64,000 bases of DNA from Patella vulgata (lineage: Eukaryota; Mollusca; Gastropoda; Patellidae), in the NCBI RefSeq assembly GCF_932274485.2, contig NC_065885.2, positions 3,024,501 through 3,088,500 on the forward strand, read 5' to 3'. A model generated the notes under the pieces. The model made no database searches and was not told the origin of the DNA. It saw only the letters and a program-made list of their open reading frames with translations. Both the position numbers and the translations under genes were made by a program. Below, piece after piece: positions 1 through 10,111 of this stretch; within the stretch, counting starts at the first letter, position 1, and every line of letters begins with the position of its first letter.

Positions 1-168
1 GTGGAAGGATACCGGAGGACCCGGAGAAAACCCACAAGGTTGGACAGGCTACCCTACTCCTTGTCATGTACAACCGGGGAATCGGAACCACGCCAGCTGA
101 CTCAATGACAGACCTTATGAGACAGCGCGCACACGCTAACCATTCGGCCATCCAACCCTCCTATATCC
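1..168 (-). mobile_element. SINE-A copy, cut by window edge
   Basis: tRNA-derived SINE read on the minus strand. The tRNA-like head is at 110-168 (rc contains the A-box-like TGGCCGAATGG and a B-box-like GATTCCCC stretch), followed by the conserved GGGTTTTCTCC body. The 3' part lies left of the window. The family is defined by more than 20 copies here; complete ones are about 280 bp and end in GGACGTTAAACCCCATTTC plus (TC)n. Confidence 0.8.
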
Positions 169-264
169 AGGTTAGCGAGCTAATGTCGTACTCACCGAGT
201 CACCATGGTTCTCTGGCTATTGTGGGTATTCTGTCAGGACACCAGAATTTTCGCCTACTTTTCG

Positions 265-372
265 TTAAATTCCAACTTCCAGGGGGTCGTTTACGTGCAC
301 TTCAACGTGTACACGAGACAGGTTTTCCGTCTTATACGGACGAATTAGACAGGCCCATTCGTTCTGCGCCGC
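265..372 (-). mobile_element. SINE-B fragment, degenerate
   Basis: Old piece of the second SINE family. The order ATTCCAACT, TTTTACGTGCAC-like, GTGTACAC, then a decayed CGACTAGACAG block matches the middle of better SINE-B copies such as 52,836-53,190. No tail or tRNA-like head survives. Confidence 0.55.
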
Positions 373-1585
373 TAAGGCAAAACCCCGCCCATAAAATCGA
401 GGAATAATCCCCTTGCAAATCTTTCTTGGGAACCAAATACTTCTCATTCAATTGCCTATAAAATCTACACTCTGCGCCAAATTTTTCTTTCTTCCAAGTA
501 AAAGGGCCTATTTTAGCCGGTATTTCCTGTATAGAAAGTTAGCTGACACTCGAGAAAAGAAAAATAATTTCTATGGAAAGCTACACCAGTATTCTGTAGA
601 ATTTTCTGCTGAGGGAAACCCTTTATCATAACGTTTAGAGAGATAGTCAAAATTTCCGGGATTTGGGGAAATGAATATAAAGCTTTCCACCCCTTGTGTC
701 AGGCTTTCTCCGCGTATCAATCGTTTTTGCCCATTTATCAAGTTTGTCTACTGGGACATTTTTGTTTACGCCTGACCGACTAAACGGCGGAAAGTTAAAA
801 TACAAACATGACCTTGCACAGGTTTAAGTAAAGGTAGATTATTTCTGATTGGTTGGTTTGTTACTTTGATTGACAGCTTCGATCGGGCAATATATAGTAA
901 CTTTCATACGCACGTCATCAAAATGGAAATACCAGTTCTGCGTTGTCGGGTCAATTGGTGTAGACCTATTAGTAATTCTTACAGTAGCATTGGTACACTT
1001 TCGTAGGATTTATTTCCACAATTACGATGTGTATTTTCTCAAATAAAGTATAACAATTACATTAAAGTTCTGACTCGAATCGGGTTAGGCTATGTTATAT
1101 AGGCCTAAATATTTATTAGTAGTAAAAACTAAAAAACGTTAGTTTTGATGCGCTTTTGTACGGTACATTTCATCTGTACGGTATGTTTAATTTTCAAAAT
1201 GTAAAACCTAAAATTCAAATTTTTGACAGGAATATCTATAATTTAATGTCAGCACAGCCTTGAACAGCCCATGCAGAGTCGCCCATCTTGAATCTGCTAG
1301 AAAAATACCTCAAATGGGCGGTCCGCTGAGGCGTATAATTGTAGAATTTTCCAGTATGGAAGCCCAATATGCCCACTTCTATTTTAAACACACCATCGTA
1401 CCCCCGTCTGACATTTACGATACTTTGGAAAAAACAAAATGTCGCAGTTAACTAAGCAGTAATTGGAATCGACATTAGCTTACGCCAGATATTCGTAATA
1501 AAGTCGAAAAATAAGCGCATGACGAAAAATCGATACGCGTGGTAGCAACACTGAACTCTCATAGTCATAGAATGCCGACGTCATT
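373..1585. other. Intergenic DNA upstream of IkB gene
   Basis: AT-rich sequence with no recognisable gene. Short open frames at 413-631 and 1260-1451 lack family motifs. A GGGAAACCCT box at 613-622 resembles a kB site but is more than 1.1 kb from the IkB start. I recognise no repeat family here. Confidence 0.4.
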
Positions 1586-1696
1586 GGAAACTCCGATTTT
1601 CTATTTATAGAATGAATTGCTTGTTAATATTTGGACTGCAGGGCATTTCCTTCAGTCTGTTAATAGCCAGCAAGTAGGTTGACACGGTATAAAAAG
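1586..1696 (+). promoter_or_regulatory. Putative IkB core promoter: TATA box and kB-like sites
   Basis: TATAAAAAG lies at 1688-1696, 51 bases before the chosen ATG, so a short leader starting near 1718 is plausible. GGGCATTTCC (1641-1650) matches the NF-kB consensus GGGRNWYYCC at nine of ten positions. TGGAAACTCC (1585-1594) is a weaker kB-like site, next to a CRE-like half site GACGTCA (1578-1584). IkB genes of insects and vertebrates are switched on by NF-kB as negative feedback; this arrangement suggests the same, by inference only. Confidence 0.5.
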
Positions 1697-1746
1697 AAAT
1701 TTTCATTTCATTTTTGAAACAGTTGTGTGTTAGCCTACTGATCAAA

Positions 1747-3030
1747 ATGTGTGAGTTACCGTGTGATGTTGAAGAAGATTTGGTTCTGGACCCTGGGAAT
1801 AGTCCCTTCAGAAATGAATTTGAACATCAAAAACAATATGGCTGCCGTACTGAAGGCTATTCTTCCGCCTTGGCGAAATTTAAAGTTGATGGCAATGTAG
1901 AATGGCTTGATTCGGGAATTAGCAGTTTTGGTGATGATTTTTCTTCAAATGCTAGACTTGACTCAGTGGACAAGCTGTTTACGGGTTTAAGTGTGAGGGA
2001 TCGCGACCAGGATAGTTACCCAAGCCATTCAGACCAAGTGCTCTCTGTTAGCTTATCAAATCAGATAAATCCTCATAGCAGTTCTTCAGCGATACAAAGC
2101 AGCCATGCGTTCGGCAGTGACAGTGCAACTTCTGCATCTAGTTTATTATCAGACAATCATAGGTTTGATAGTGGAGTATGTCAAACCAGTTCGTTAGACT
2201 TGAGCCCAGTTTGCAGTTTGCAGAATGACGACTATGTTGTTCCAGAGGCTTATGTTTTTCAACTATATGAACCAGATGAAGATGGCGACAATCAAGTTCA
2301 CAACAGCATCATCCAAAGAAAACCCGCTGTTGCCGTGCAGGTGATATCCTTGGCAGCAAGCTATGATTGGTTAAATCAAACCAATAAACTCTCTCAGACG
2401 CCACTACATTTAGCCGTGATCACTAACCAGCCCGATATCGTCCGAAGACTAATGGTAGCGGGTGCCCAGGTAGATGTCCGCGACTCTAAAGGAAACACCC
2501 CTTTACACATAGCTTGTACGAAGGGCTTCACGGAGATCACAAGGATATTATTAAAACCTGTCAATCATACTGAAATACATGTGAACAAATATGAAATTCC
2601 CTACCAGAAAATACCCCAGGATCTGGAATCAAGGAACTATGATGGATTGAGTTGTATGCATTTGTCCGCGCTGGGCAACCACTTGGACAATATGTCTCTG
2701 TTATTACAGAACCGAGCTAACATTAATATCGCCGATGGAAAAAGCGGGAGAACTGTTTTACATTATGCAGCGGAGTGCGGAAATGAACAGCTGCTAAAGT
2801 TTATCTTGAGAGAACCTTCTACGAGGATCGACGAGAAAACATACGCAGGTCTGACTGCCATCGCGTTAGCAAAAGGTCGTGGTTATCTTGATGCTGTGGA
2901 AGTGTTATTCGTTCACGGGGCAGACACAGCGGGTCTGGATGAAGACTCGGATGACTCGGACAATGAAATGGATATGATGTATGATGATATTAGAATCGCA
3001 GGAGAACCAGTTTCATTTACGTGCTCATGA
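1747..3030 (+). CDS. IKB: IkB / Cactus-type NF-kB inhibitor, intronless
   Basis: A 427-residue protein in one uninterrupted frame. By family knowledge it holds NF-kB/Rel dimers in the cytoplasm until phosphorylated, ubiquitinated and degraded. The N-terminal region has the canonical degron DSGISS at 55-60, with candidate acceptor lysines K44 and K46 about ten residues earlier, the same spacing as in human IkB-alpha. A second DSG occurs at 141-143. A Ser-rich linker covers roughly 85-160. Ankyrin repeats fill about 183-396: clear cores are QTPLHLAV (217-224), NTPLHIAC (250-257), SCMHLSAL (302-309) and RTVLHYAA (335-342), with weaker first and last repeats. The acidic tail LDEDSDDSDNEMD (397-409) is PEST-like. 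I chose the ATG at 1747 (A at -3, downstream of the TATA box); the frame stays open upstream without another ATG. The single-exon structure is odd, because vertebrate IkB genes are multi-exon; intron loss or a retrogene is possible. Confidence 0.93.
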   Translation: MCELPCDVEEDLVLDPGNSPFRNEFEHQKQYGCRTEGYSSALAKFKVDGNVEWLDSGISSFGDDFSSNARLDSVDKLFTGLSVRDRDQDSYPSHSDQVLSVSLSNQINPHSSSSAIQSSHAFGSDSATSASSLLSDNHRFDSGVCQTSSLDLSPVCSLQNDDYVVPEAYVFQLYEPDEDGDNQVHNSIIQRKPAVAVQVISLAASYDWLNQTNKLSQTPLHLAVITNQPDIVRRLMVAGAQVDVRDSKGNTPLHIACTKGFTEITRILLKPVNHTEIHVNKYEIPYQKIPQDLESRNYDGLSCMHLSALGNHLDNMSLLLQNRANINIADGKSGRTVLHYAAECGNEQLLKFILREPSTRIDEKTYAGLTAIALAKGRGYLDAVEVLFVHGADTAGLDEDSDDSDNEMDMMYDDIRIAGEPVSFTCS

Positions 3031-3094
3031 ACTAGATTTTCAAAAATTCACCAAAATGCAATGCTCCATTGAACTCAAAAGTGAACCTGAAAGA

Positions 3095-3248
3095 CATATT
3101 TACGTGGAAATTGTTACCAAACAATTACGGTAAAGATACATTATGTGAAAATTGTTTCCAAACAATTAAAGATACATTTTGTGAAAATTGTTACCATATT
3201 TAATGATACATTATGTGGAAATTAGTGTATTTGTTACCATATATATTT
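3095..3248 (+). repeat. Short tandem repeat in IkB 3' UTR
   Basis: About four imperfect copies of a roughly 40-base unit containing GATACATTATGTGAAAATTG and TTACCAAACAATTA. It starts 65 bases after the IkB stop codon and is probably transcribed as part of the 3' UTR. Confidence 0.7.
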
Positions 3249-3572
3249 AACTAATGGTAGTAATTATGATTTTTTCCCAATTTGAGTTTAATGGGCAGCT
3301 TTATTATACCAGATTATAGGCCTACTTTATTAAACTAGTTCAGTTTATTAACAATTTCTTAAACTTTAAGACTATTTACTTATTTTGTTTAGAAATTTAG
3401 AGTGTCTAATGTCCACTGGTCTTAGAAAATACTAAGACCCTTATTCCTTGTGTGATGTGAAACTCTTAGTGGGGTCTTTATATGTGCTGCACGTGTAGTT
3501 ACACTGCAAGATAAATCTATTTTGTTAATACACATTATAATGTATAAATTCATAGATGTATATATTTAAATT

Positions 3573-3578
3573 ATTAAA
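3573..3578 (+). terminator. Candidate poly(A) signal of IkB
   Basis: ATTAAA about 540 bases after the stop codon, in an AT-rich stretch followed by T-rich sequence (TATTGTTTTATTTT, from about 3601). It is a variant hexamer; other weak signals exist nearer the stop, so the true end is uncertain. Confidence 0.35.
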
Positions 3579-4084
3579 ATGTAGAAAAATTAATGTTTCT
3601 TATTGTTTTATTTTATTATTCACTTTGTTAGGGTTGGGGCTGTAAAATTATGTCTAGATGTTTGAATGGGATGGAAAGCAGGGGTCCATCTGTGACCACA
3701 TGAACATAAAAGAAACCTTAACAGTTGAAATTGAAAGAAGAGTGGGTGGAATGTAGCTGCCTGGGCAAAATTCTCCAACCTCCCATTGCACATGCAAACA
3801 ATAAAATATAGATTATATGTTAATCTCAAAATGCCTGGGCATAGCTCAGCACTTGATTGATTGAGCAGGTTTACAGAACCCAGATCCTCGGCCGAGTTTC
3901 TTACTACCTAAGGTTTGCCACTACCCGGGCAATATCCCATTCTGCAATCTGTGCTGCCCAATCTACTTCAACTACATGCAATGCCCTGACAGGAAATCGT
4001 CCTGATTAATGAGTGTTGATACCAGATGTAAATTTATTTTGAGGAAAAGAAAATTTGATAAAATTCCTATGTGTACCTCGTGAT

Positions 4085-4318
4085 TGAGGTGGGGTGGGGG
4101 GGGGGCGGTGATCTAATAGTCTGTCATTTAGTCAAGTGAAGTGTTTCAATTCCCATCTTGTACATGACAAGACGTAGAGTCCCCTGTCCCACCTCAGGGA
4201 GTCCATAGGTCCTCCCACTGCTAAAGACCCCTATGCATTAGCGAATTATTGAAAATGACCCATATGTTAGTCTCGAAACGACCTAGTTTGTGTCACATGG
4301 ACATTAAACCCCATTTCA
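4085..4318 (+). mobile_element. SINE-A copy, divergent
   Basis: Contains the diagnostic blocks CCTCCCACTGCTAAAGACCC and CGAAACGACCTAGTTTGTGT and ends ACATTAAACCCCATTTC. The head is replaced by a G-run (4091-4107) and is badly decayed. Confidence 0.75.
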
Positions 4319-4389
4319 AGTGGTGTTGTTTCGGGTTGTTTAATGAACATTGACATGCTCGTAAAAGAACCCTTGAAAGTTGAAATAAG

Positions 4390-4685
4390 AAATGAAATGC
4401 AATGAAATCGGGTTTAAAATTAAGGTCCTACTGTTCTGCTCTGGCTGGGCTAATGAAGACGGGCATACACAATAGCGTGTGCAATACTCATATCGAATTC
4501 CAACTGCCAAGGCATCTTTTATATGCACGCCAATGAGTAGGAGCCCTTGACAGTTGGAATTTTAAAATAAATTCGGCGTGGTGCCTCTGTCCGGTCAAAA
4601 TTTCCCTCAGCAGACTTCATGCCGGTTTTCATTCGCCCAGTCCGTGCAAAATGTAGAACGTTAGACTCCATTTCATTTCATTAAG
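4390..4685. mobile_element. Two SINE-B fragments, head to head
   Basis: 4394-4532 is a minus-strand 3' half of SINE-B (TCCTACTGTTCTGCTC, then GGGCTAATGAAGACGGGC). 4536-4685 is a plus-strand piece (CGGTCAAAATTTCCCTCA-like, ending TTAGACTCCATTTCATTTC). A smaller plus-strand scrap may lie at 4345-4378. The opposed order suggests a later SINE inserting into, or rearranging, an older one. Confidence 0.65.
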
Positions 4686-4689
4686 CAAA

Positions 4690-5154
4690 CAGCCAGGGCT
4701 GCTAGGCGGACCTGTAGGCACTCAACCGAAACGAAACTGTGGTAAACAAGAGAGGTTTTCCCAAGTCTGATTGAAATAACGCATCCGATTAACCGAATTC
4801 GACTATTCTGGTTGACCTAAATAAATAAGAGGTCCGCGTCCTGTATAAACACGTCCCTTATCGTGGTGTAACTACAATGTCATGTAGGCCTATCGACTAT
4901 TCGCTGCACTATCTACAATGCTACATCTGAGCCTATATCTATATATTGACCTTAATATTTCATAAGTAAGAATATATCGAGTCGAGGCTACATGTGAATC
5001 ACATGACTATATGTAGTTAATGTTACTAATATCTTACAAAAATAATTATACCGAACATGATAAAGGGAAATAAAAATACACGACGATAGCTGAAAACGGC
5101 AATGAGTCAAAGCTTTAATGGTGGGAATGATTTTTAGTCACTAATTGTTGAGAC
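4690..5154. other. Intergenic, nothing recognised
   Basis: AT-rich unique-looking sequence. No open frame of note, no RNA gene and no match to the repeat families defined in this window. Confidence 0.4.
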
Positions 5155-5156
5155 AG

Positions 5157-5350
5157 AGAAATGGGGTTTAACGTCCACTCGACACAATCTAGGTCATTTC
5201 GGTACTAACACATGGTTCACATTTATTTCAATAATTCGTTTGCGCGTAGGGGTCTTTAGTACGGCTAGTGTGGGTGGGGAAGGGCGTTTGGGCTGGGGCC
5301 CAGATAATCCACGGGGCTGGACAGGCGATTCTATTACTTGTCACGTACTA
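5157..5350 (-). mobile_element. SINE-A copy, head missing
   Basis: Begins (rc tail) GGGGTTTAACGTCCACTCGA and continues through the GGTCATTTCGG block. The central body is replaced by G-rich sequence around 5270-5310 and the tRNA-like head is lost. Confidence 0.75.
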
Positions 5351-6054
5351 GCGGACGATCGACTACTCTTTCCCCCGCCTCTCTCCCACTAATGAATGAA
5401 TATGTATAATAATTTAGACAATCTATGAGTTTCATTAAAGGGACTATCCCGATTTCAAGAGAGTCTCAAAAATAAAAGTCGGAGTACGTATGAAATTTAA
5501 GCGCCAAAATATAGAGGAATGGTGTATTTACCTTCTTTCAAAATTCCAGCTCAAAATATTGAGTCGTTTGGACATGAACGTCAAAACTGCTTATCCGGAC
5601 ACGTAACCCTTTTAAGATTTCGGGTCAGTTTTTTCGTTGGGTGACCTGATAATCGATTCCCGTTCCTTGAGAGGTCTACATAGAGAATGACCCATGTGCT
5701 CTACTTGATAACGAAAGGCAAATTTCACCTACACATTATTTTTTCTAAAATAAAAGTCTAGTTTTATCCAGACACCGCATAATACAGCTTGGGCCACCAG
5801 TCTCCATTTCCCGATGAAGACTGACGGGTTTAAGTTGTTTGAAAACTTATCAAAAATATTGAGTTAGTTGCTCGGCCCTTAGCTAGAGGAATTTAAGGGA
5901 TTTTAACACAAAATTAAGCAGTTTTATTCTCCAAAAAATATCGGGATTAGCCCTTTAAACTTCGGTACACGCAATATATATGCCAATGTTTTTTGTCTCA
6001 ATATACAAAAGTTTATTAATGGTGACAAATTATTCTGGATTGAATAATGTGAGA
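5351..6054. other. Intergenic, nothing recognised
   Basis: AT-rich sequence with no convincing coding frame, RNA gene or known repeat family. Confidence 0.35.
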
Positions 6055-6329
6055 AGCCACGATGGCTAAGTGGGTAAGACGCTGGCTCGCTAGCCTGAAT
6101 GTCGCGGGTTCGCTCCCGGTGTGGGCCGAGAAAGTTCATCGAGATTTTCCCTTGTTAGTGGAGCTGGACGGAGGGCCTAACAAGGAGAGCTGTCTAGTCG
6201 CCCCGTGTGTACATTGGAGTGCACGTAAAATATCCCTTGTTAGATGGAATTCGACATGAGTAGACCCAGTTGGATCAGATAGGGCGTAGGACTTTAAAAC
6301 CCCATTTCATTTCATTTCATAATATTTTG
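6055..6329 (+). mobile_element. SINE-B copy with internal deletion
   Basis: Good example of the SINE-B head. GATGGCTAAGTGGGTAAGAC is the A-box region and GCGGGTTCGCTCCCGG (B box) lies about 40 bases later. The body is shortened between the CTAGTCG block and the 3' end. The tail is (ATTTC)n at 6305-6329. Confidence 0.85.
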
Positions 6330-6369
6330 TACATGTCTTAATATTATCCCCTTTTTATGTTTTTTTGTT

Positions 6370-6659
6370 TCGAGATTTTCCGACGGGGTTTCCCCTTGTC
6401 AGTGTTGCAGGACGGAGGGCCTGACAAGGACAGCTGTCTAGTCGTTCGGATGAGACGAAAAACCGAGTTCCCGGGTATACATTGGAATGCACGTAAAAGA
6501 TCCCTTGGCAGATGGAATTCGATATAAGAGTAGGCGATAGTGCCGCTGCCCGAGCAAAATTTCCCTCATAGCACACTGTATGGCGTATGCCCGTCTTCAT
6601 TAAGCCAGCATAGGAGCAGAACAGTAGGGGATTAAACCCCATTTCATCTCATTTCATTT
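6370..6659 (+). mobile_element. SINE-B copy, 5'-truncated
   Basis: Lacks the tRNA-like head but keeps the full body: TTTCCCCTTGTCAGTG, GGACAGCTGTCTAGTCGTTC, GATATAAGAGTAGG, CAAAATTTCCCTCATAGCAC and the TTAAACCCCATTTC tail. Together with 6055-6329 it shows the full family layout of about 430 bp. Confidence 0.85.
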
Positions 6660-7084
6660 GGGTTTTTTTTATCTCTATACTATTGAAAAGTTTTTGGTCA
6701 CAAATGAGTGCTGCTATTGAATAAGACTTTTTCATCTATTGTGGAAAATTATGTCTTAACTATGTATAATTTACATCCTGCCCGAAAAGGGTGTTTTTGT
6801 AATAAACGTATTTTAACTTTATAAACGCAATGCAGGACTGCAGGGCATGGATTGTATTTTGTCAATTAAAATGGGTTGTCTACAATATCGTTCGCGTGGG
6901 ACCTGGGAGCAATTTAGAGATGAATGTTAGTTTGGACAGGTTTTTCTGATAAGCAAAACTTACAAACATCTGGAATTTGAACACTTGTTATTGAAACGAC
7001 CTTCGCAACCCCGGTATAAATTGCATAAACAGCCTTGGGTATTTCCCTTGTGTTGCACAAGAGGGGGTTCCCCGGTTAGATCTA

Positions 7085-7278
7085 ATTGATAAGGCCAACT
7101 TCAAGTTTGGTCAAACTAGCTAGGGCTAGCGCTAATCCCCCAACCCTAACCATGGACCTAGCCCTAATGCTTATCCTAACCTTAACCTACAATCTCGCCA
7201 ACAATCACGTGCACTAACCTTATTTACATCTCAGCGACCATGACGAAAATTGAGCTGGCCTTAACAAATAGGTTTAGC
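7085..7278 (+). mobile_element. MITE1 copy with telomere-like core
   Basis: Imperfect terminal inverted repeats: AAGGCCA at 7091 and AAAATTGAGCTGGCCTT ending at 7262. The interior has degenerate CCCTAA units (CCCCCAACCCTAACC at about 7136-7150) and a conserved block CAATCTCGCCAACAATCACG. Seven copies occur in the window. It has no coding capacity. Confidence 0.75.
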
Positions 7279-7564
7279 CGGCGTTCCCCATGCTTTGTGT
7301 GTCTCTTACAGACCTTTGTCACGGGAAGTGACTGGGGTTTTACAACATGAATAATTGACTTACATAAGGATAAAAAAAAAGGCCTTTATATTATTATTAT
7401 TATTATTATATCCCGGTTTTTCCCTATCCTGTTGATGACCTGTTTTCTGTATAACTGTGCAAGTCATGTAATAGGGAAAGCGATATACTGCACGATGTGG
7501 TAAAACCAATACTATTCATTGCCGATATAAAACCTTAGGTCTAAATATGGTGATAAATACCTTT

Positions 7565-7770
7565 GAACGCCCTGGTTTTTAGCATCTTACCCGGAAAATA
7601 GAGGGGAAATACTGTGATAAACTTTATATTCTATTACCGTGTCTATTTCTATTTTCATTAATAAATGATAGGTTATTCAGATCTGGCGAAGTGACCGGGA
7701 AAATGCTGGGGAATACAGAAATAAACTTTATATTCTATTACCGTGTCCATTTTTATTAATAAAGAATGGG
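7565..7770 (+). repeat. Two-copy tandem repeat of about 110 bp
   Basis: The phrase AAACTTTATATTCTATTACC occurs twice, near 7620 and 7724, each followed by a decayed TTTTATTAATAAA and GGTTAT. No coding potential. Confidence 0.6.
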
Positions 7771-8014
7771 TTATGAGAACAGGGGAGAAAAAATTGGCGT
7801 AATTTACAAGGATAATTGTGGACACTTCCCGACACAAGACAACCAACATTTAAAACCATTTCATCATCGGAACGAGCGGAATAAAACAGTCTTTAGTGGG
7901 TATTCGTTTTGTCACGGCTTATTTATACAGGGAACTGGTCCTGGGTTTTAATCCCGGCGTTTTCCGACAAGGAACCTGTACACCACGGAGTGCCCGTATA
8001 TACGTGGTGTGTAA

Positions 8015-8378
8015 TCGTTTGGCGTGACAAGGAGTAGAGTCGCCTGTCCAAGCCCGTGGGTTTTCTCCGGGTCCTCCGGTTTCGTCCCACTGCTAAAGAC
8101 CCCTACGCGCAAGCGAAGTATTGAAATAAAATTGAACCATGTGTTAGTCCCGAAATGACCTAGTTTGTTTCGAGTGGACGGTACCCCCCCCCCCTCCCTC
8201 TGACAAGGACAGATGTCTAGTCGCTCGCAGTTGGAATTCGATATAAGATAAGAGTAGGCCATAGTGCCGCTGCCCGGGCAAAATTTTCCTCATAGCCCGC
8301 TGTATGGCATATACCCGTCTTCATTAGCCCAGTCAGAGCAGAGCAGTAGGATGTTAAACCCCATTTCATTTCATTTCA
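8015..8378 (+). mobile_element. SINE-A fragment abutting SINE-B fragment
   Basis: 8018-8190 is a head-less SINE-A (GACAAGGAGTAGAGTCGCCT through GACCTAGTTTGTTTCGAGTG) and runs directly into a C/T-rich stretch. 8195-8378 is a SINE-B 3' half with tail TTAAACCCCATTTCATTTC. Confidence 0.8.
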
Positions 8379-8477
8379 CAACACGACGTTTAATCCCTCA
8401 TTTGATTTTTACCAGGATGTAATGCTACTGGCCACACACCATTGCAGTTTGTATATAATCAAACAATATATTATATA

Positions 8478-8546
8478 TGGTGAATTTTTTACCTGGACGT
8501 AATTTTTATTTATGTATATAAATATGTCCAGGTAAAAAATTCACCA
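8478..8546. repeat. Perfect 21-bp inverted repeat, AT-rich loop
   Basis: Left arm 8478-8498 (starting TGGTGAATTTTTTACC) is exactly complementary to right arm 8526-8546, with a 27-base AT-rich loop. It sits about 40 bases from the left end of the Tc1 element and the tandem duplication. It could be a minimal fold-back MITE or a cruciform-forming site. Confidence 0.75.
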
Positions 8547-8587
8547 CATAGAAATACTTGTACTTAATCTACTTCAATATATATATA

Positions 8588-10087
8588 CTATTCAAAAAAA
8601 GGAGGGGATATTTGATTTTTAAGTGTTATTAAAGTCACCTAATGAAACTGACGAAGAAACAAATGACAAAATGAAATGAAGTTCACATTCATCGATTTAT
8701 TCCAAATGATCGTTAGACTAAGTAAGGCACAGACTGACCATTATAAGGGTAAAAAGTTACCACAGCATCACAACCAAGTCAGTAACGGGTAAATCCTCCT
8801 CTGTTTGCCAAACAAGCATTGATCCGACGTGGCATACTCCTAATGAGACGTCTAAGGTCATTTTGGTCCAGATTGTCCCATTCCTGTTGCAACGCAGCAG
8901 CAAGTTCTTGGACATTGGCAGGACGTTGTTGACGTTGACGTAACCTCTGTCCAAGCATGTCCCAGACATGCTCGATGGGGGAGAGGTCGGGACTCAGTGC
9001 TGGCCAAGGTAATGTGGTGAAGTTCTGTTGTTGGAGGTAACCTGTAACGATCCTGGCCCTGTGACATCTTGCGTTGTCATCCTGGAAGATGAAACGGCGG
9101 CCATGACGTCGTGCGAACGGCACAACATGGACTGCCAAGATGTTGTCCCGGTAGTACTGGCCTGTAACACGCCCTGCAACAACATGTAAAGCCGTTCTTC
9201 CAGCAACAGTGATGCCTCCCCACACCATAACAGAACCACCCCCAAATCGATCATGTCTGATGACGTTAACGTCTTGGAAGCGCTCGTTTCGACGACGCCA
9301 CACCCTCCTACGTCTGTCCAAAAAATCAACAGTGAACCTTGACTCATCTGAAAACATTACATTGCTCCAGCGTCGATTATCCCAGTGTTGACGATCCCTA
9401 CACCAACGACGTCTTGCCTGAATGTGATGATCTCTCAAACAAGGGATCACGCGAGGACGTCGGGTGCGAAGGTGACCCCTATGCAGTCGATTCCGAATCG
9501 TCTGGCCACACACTCTCACACCAGTGTCTGTTTGAAGACGAGCGCTGATCTGATTTGCTGTGATGACACGATTTCTCAAGGCCAAGGTACGGATAAATCG
9601 ATCCTGGGCTTGAGTTGTCGCCCTTGGTCGACCTGAGCGTGGTCTGTCCTGTACAGATTGTGTATCACGGTATCTGGACCATATTCTGCTTATGACAGAC
9701 TGAGAAACATTCATCGTCCGCGCCACAACCGCCTGTGTTGTGCCGATCTGTAGCATGCCAAGGGCACGTAACCTTTCATTTTGGGTAAGCCGACGCATAT
9801 CAAAATTTGTTTTCTGGTCACTAAAACAATTAAACTGATGTTTCCACCCTGGAATTCAATGCCACAATGACTGTAACATTCAAAGTCAGAGTCGTGCAAA
9901 TCTTGGGTTGGACCCCCATGATGATCCCAAGCATCACCTGCATTCCATGCGGTAGCTATTGGTGCGTTTGGGCGTCACATGTAACTGGAAATGTTTCTAT
10001 AGGTTCTATAGTGACTTTTTTCGTAGTCATTTGCATATTTTAGTATTATGCCCCCAAAATCAAATATCCCCTACTTTTTTTGAATAG
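8588..10087 (-). mobile_element. Tc1-type DNA transposon, whole, 1,500 bp
   Basis: The ends are inverted repeats: left end CTATTCAAAAAAAGGAGGGG, right end its complement with one difference, continuing through the GATATTTGATTTT block. TA dinucleotides flank both ends (8586-8587 and 10088-10089), the expected Tc1/mariner target duplication. One long minus-strand gene fills the middle. Termini and open frame look intact, so it may have moved recently. Confidence 0.92.
8779..9798 (-). CDS. Tc1-family DD34E transposase, intact
   Basis: A 339-residue transposase, normal length for Tc1 elements, that would cut and paste the element between its inverted repeats. The N-terminal paired-like DNA-binding region has a helix-turn-helix at about 23-46 (VVARTMNVSQSVISRIW) and the GRPR-type motif SGRPRATT at 55-62. 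Catalytic residues are D151 (in FSDESRF), D241 (in FQDDNARCHRA) and E276 (in SPDLSPIEHVWD). The D241-E276 spacing is 34 residues, giving the Tc1 DD34E signature. The start is the first ATG (MRRLTQNE). It is the sole gene between the repeats and has no stops or frame slips. The interior is unusually Arg/Gln-rich. Confidence 0.95.
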   Translation of the reverse strand: MRRLTQNERLRALGMLQIGTTQAVVARTMNVSQSVISRIWSRYRDTQSVQDRPRSGRPRATTQAQDRFIRTLALRNRVITANQISARLQTDTGVRVCGQTIRNRLHRGHLRTRRPRVIPCLRDHHIQARRRWCRDRQHWDNRRWSNVMFSDESRFTVDFLDRRRRVWRRRNERFQDVNVIRHDRFGGGSVMVWGGITVAGRTALHVVAGRVTGQYYRDNILAVHVVPFARRHGRRFIFQDDNARCHRARIVTGYLQQQNFTTLPWPALSPDLSPIEHVWDMLGQRLRQRQQRPANVQELAAALQQEWDNLDQNDLRRLIRSMPRRINACLANRGGFTRY

Positions 10088-10111
10088 TATATATTTGTAG
10101 GTCTACGCTTG

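Noticed and set aside
1714-1746. IkB start 11 codons further upstream
   Set aside because: The frame is open, but the only upstream initiator would be a TTG. The ATG at 1747 has a good context.
3835-4030. Third tRNA-derived SINE
   Set aside because: GCATAGCTCAGCACTTGATTG resembles an A box, but no B box or second copy was found.
6055-6135. tRNA gene
   Set aside because: A- and B-box-like motifs are present here and in many SINE heads, but they lead into the repeat body. The cloverleaf acceptor stem is not closed, and many copies share the body and tail.
8994-9636. Additional open frames antisense or out of frame to the transposase
   Set aside because: Shadows of the GC-richer transposase gene. 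The same frames recur in the second copy at the same offsets.
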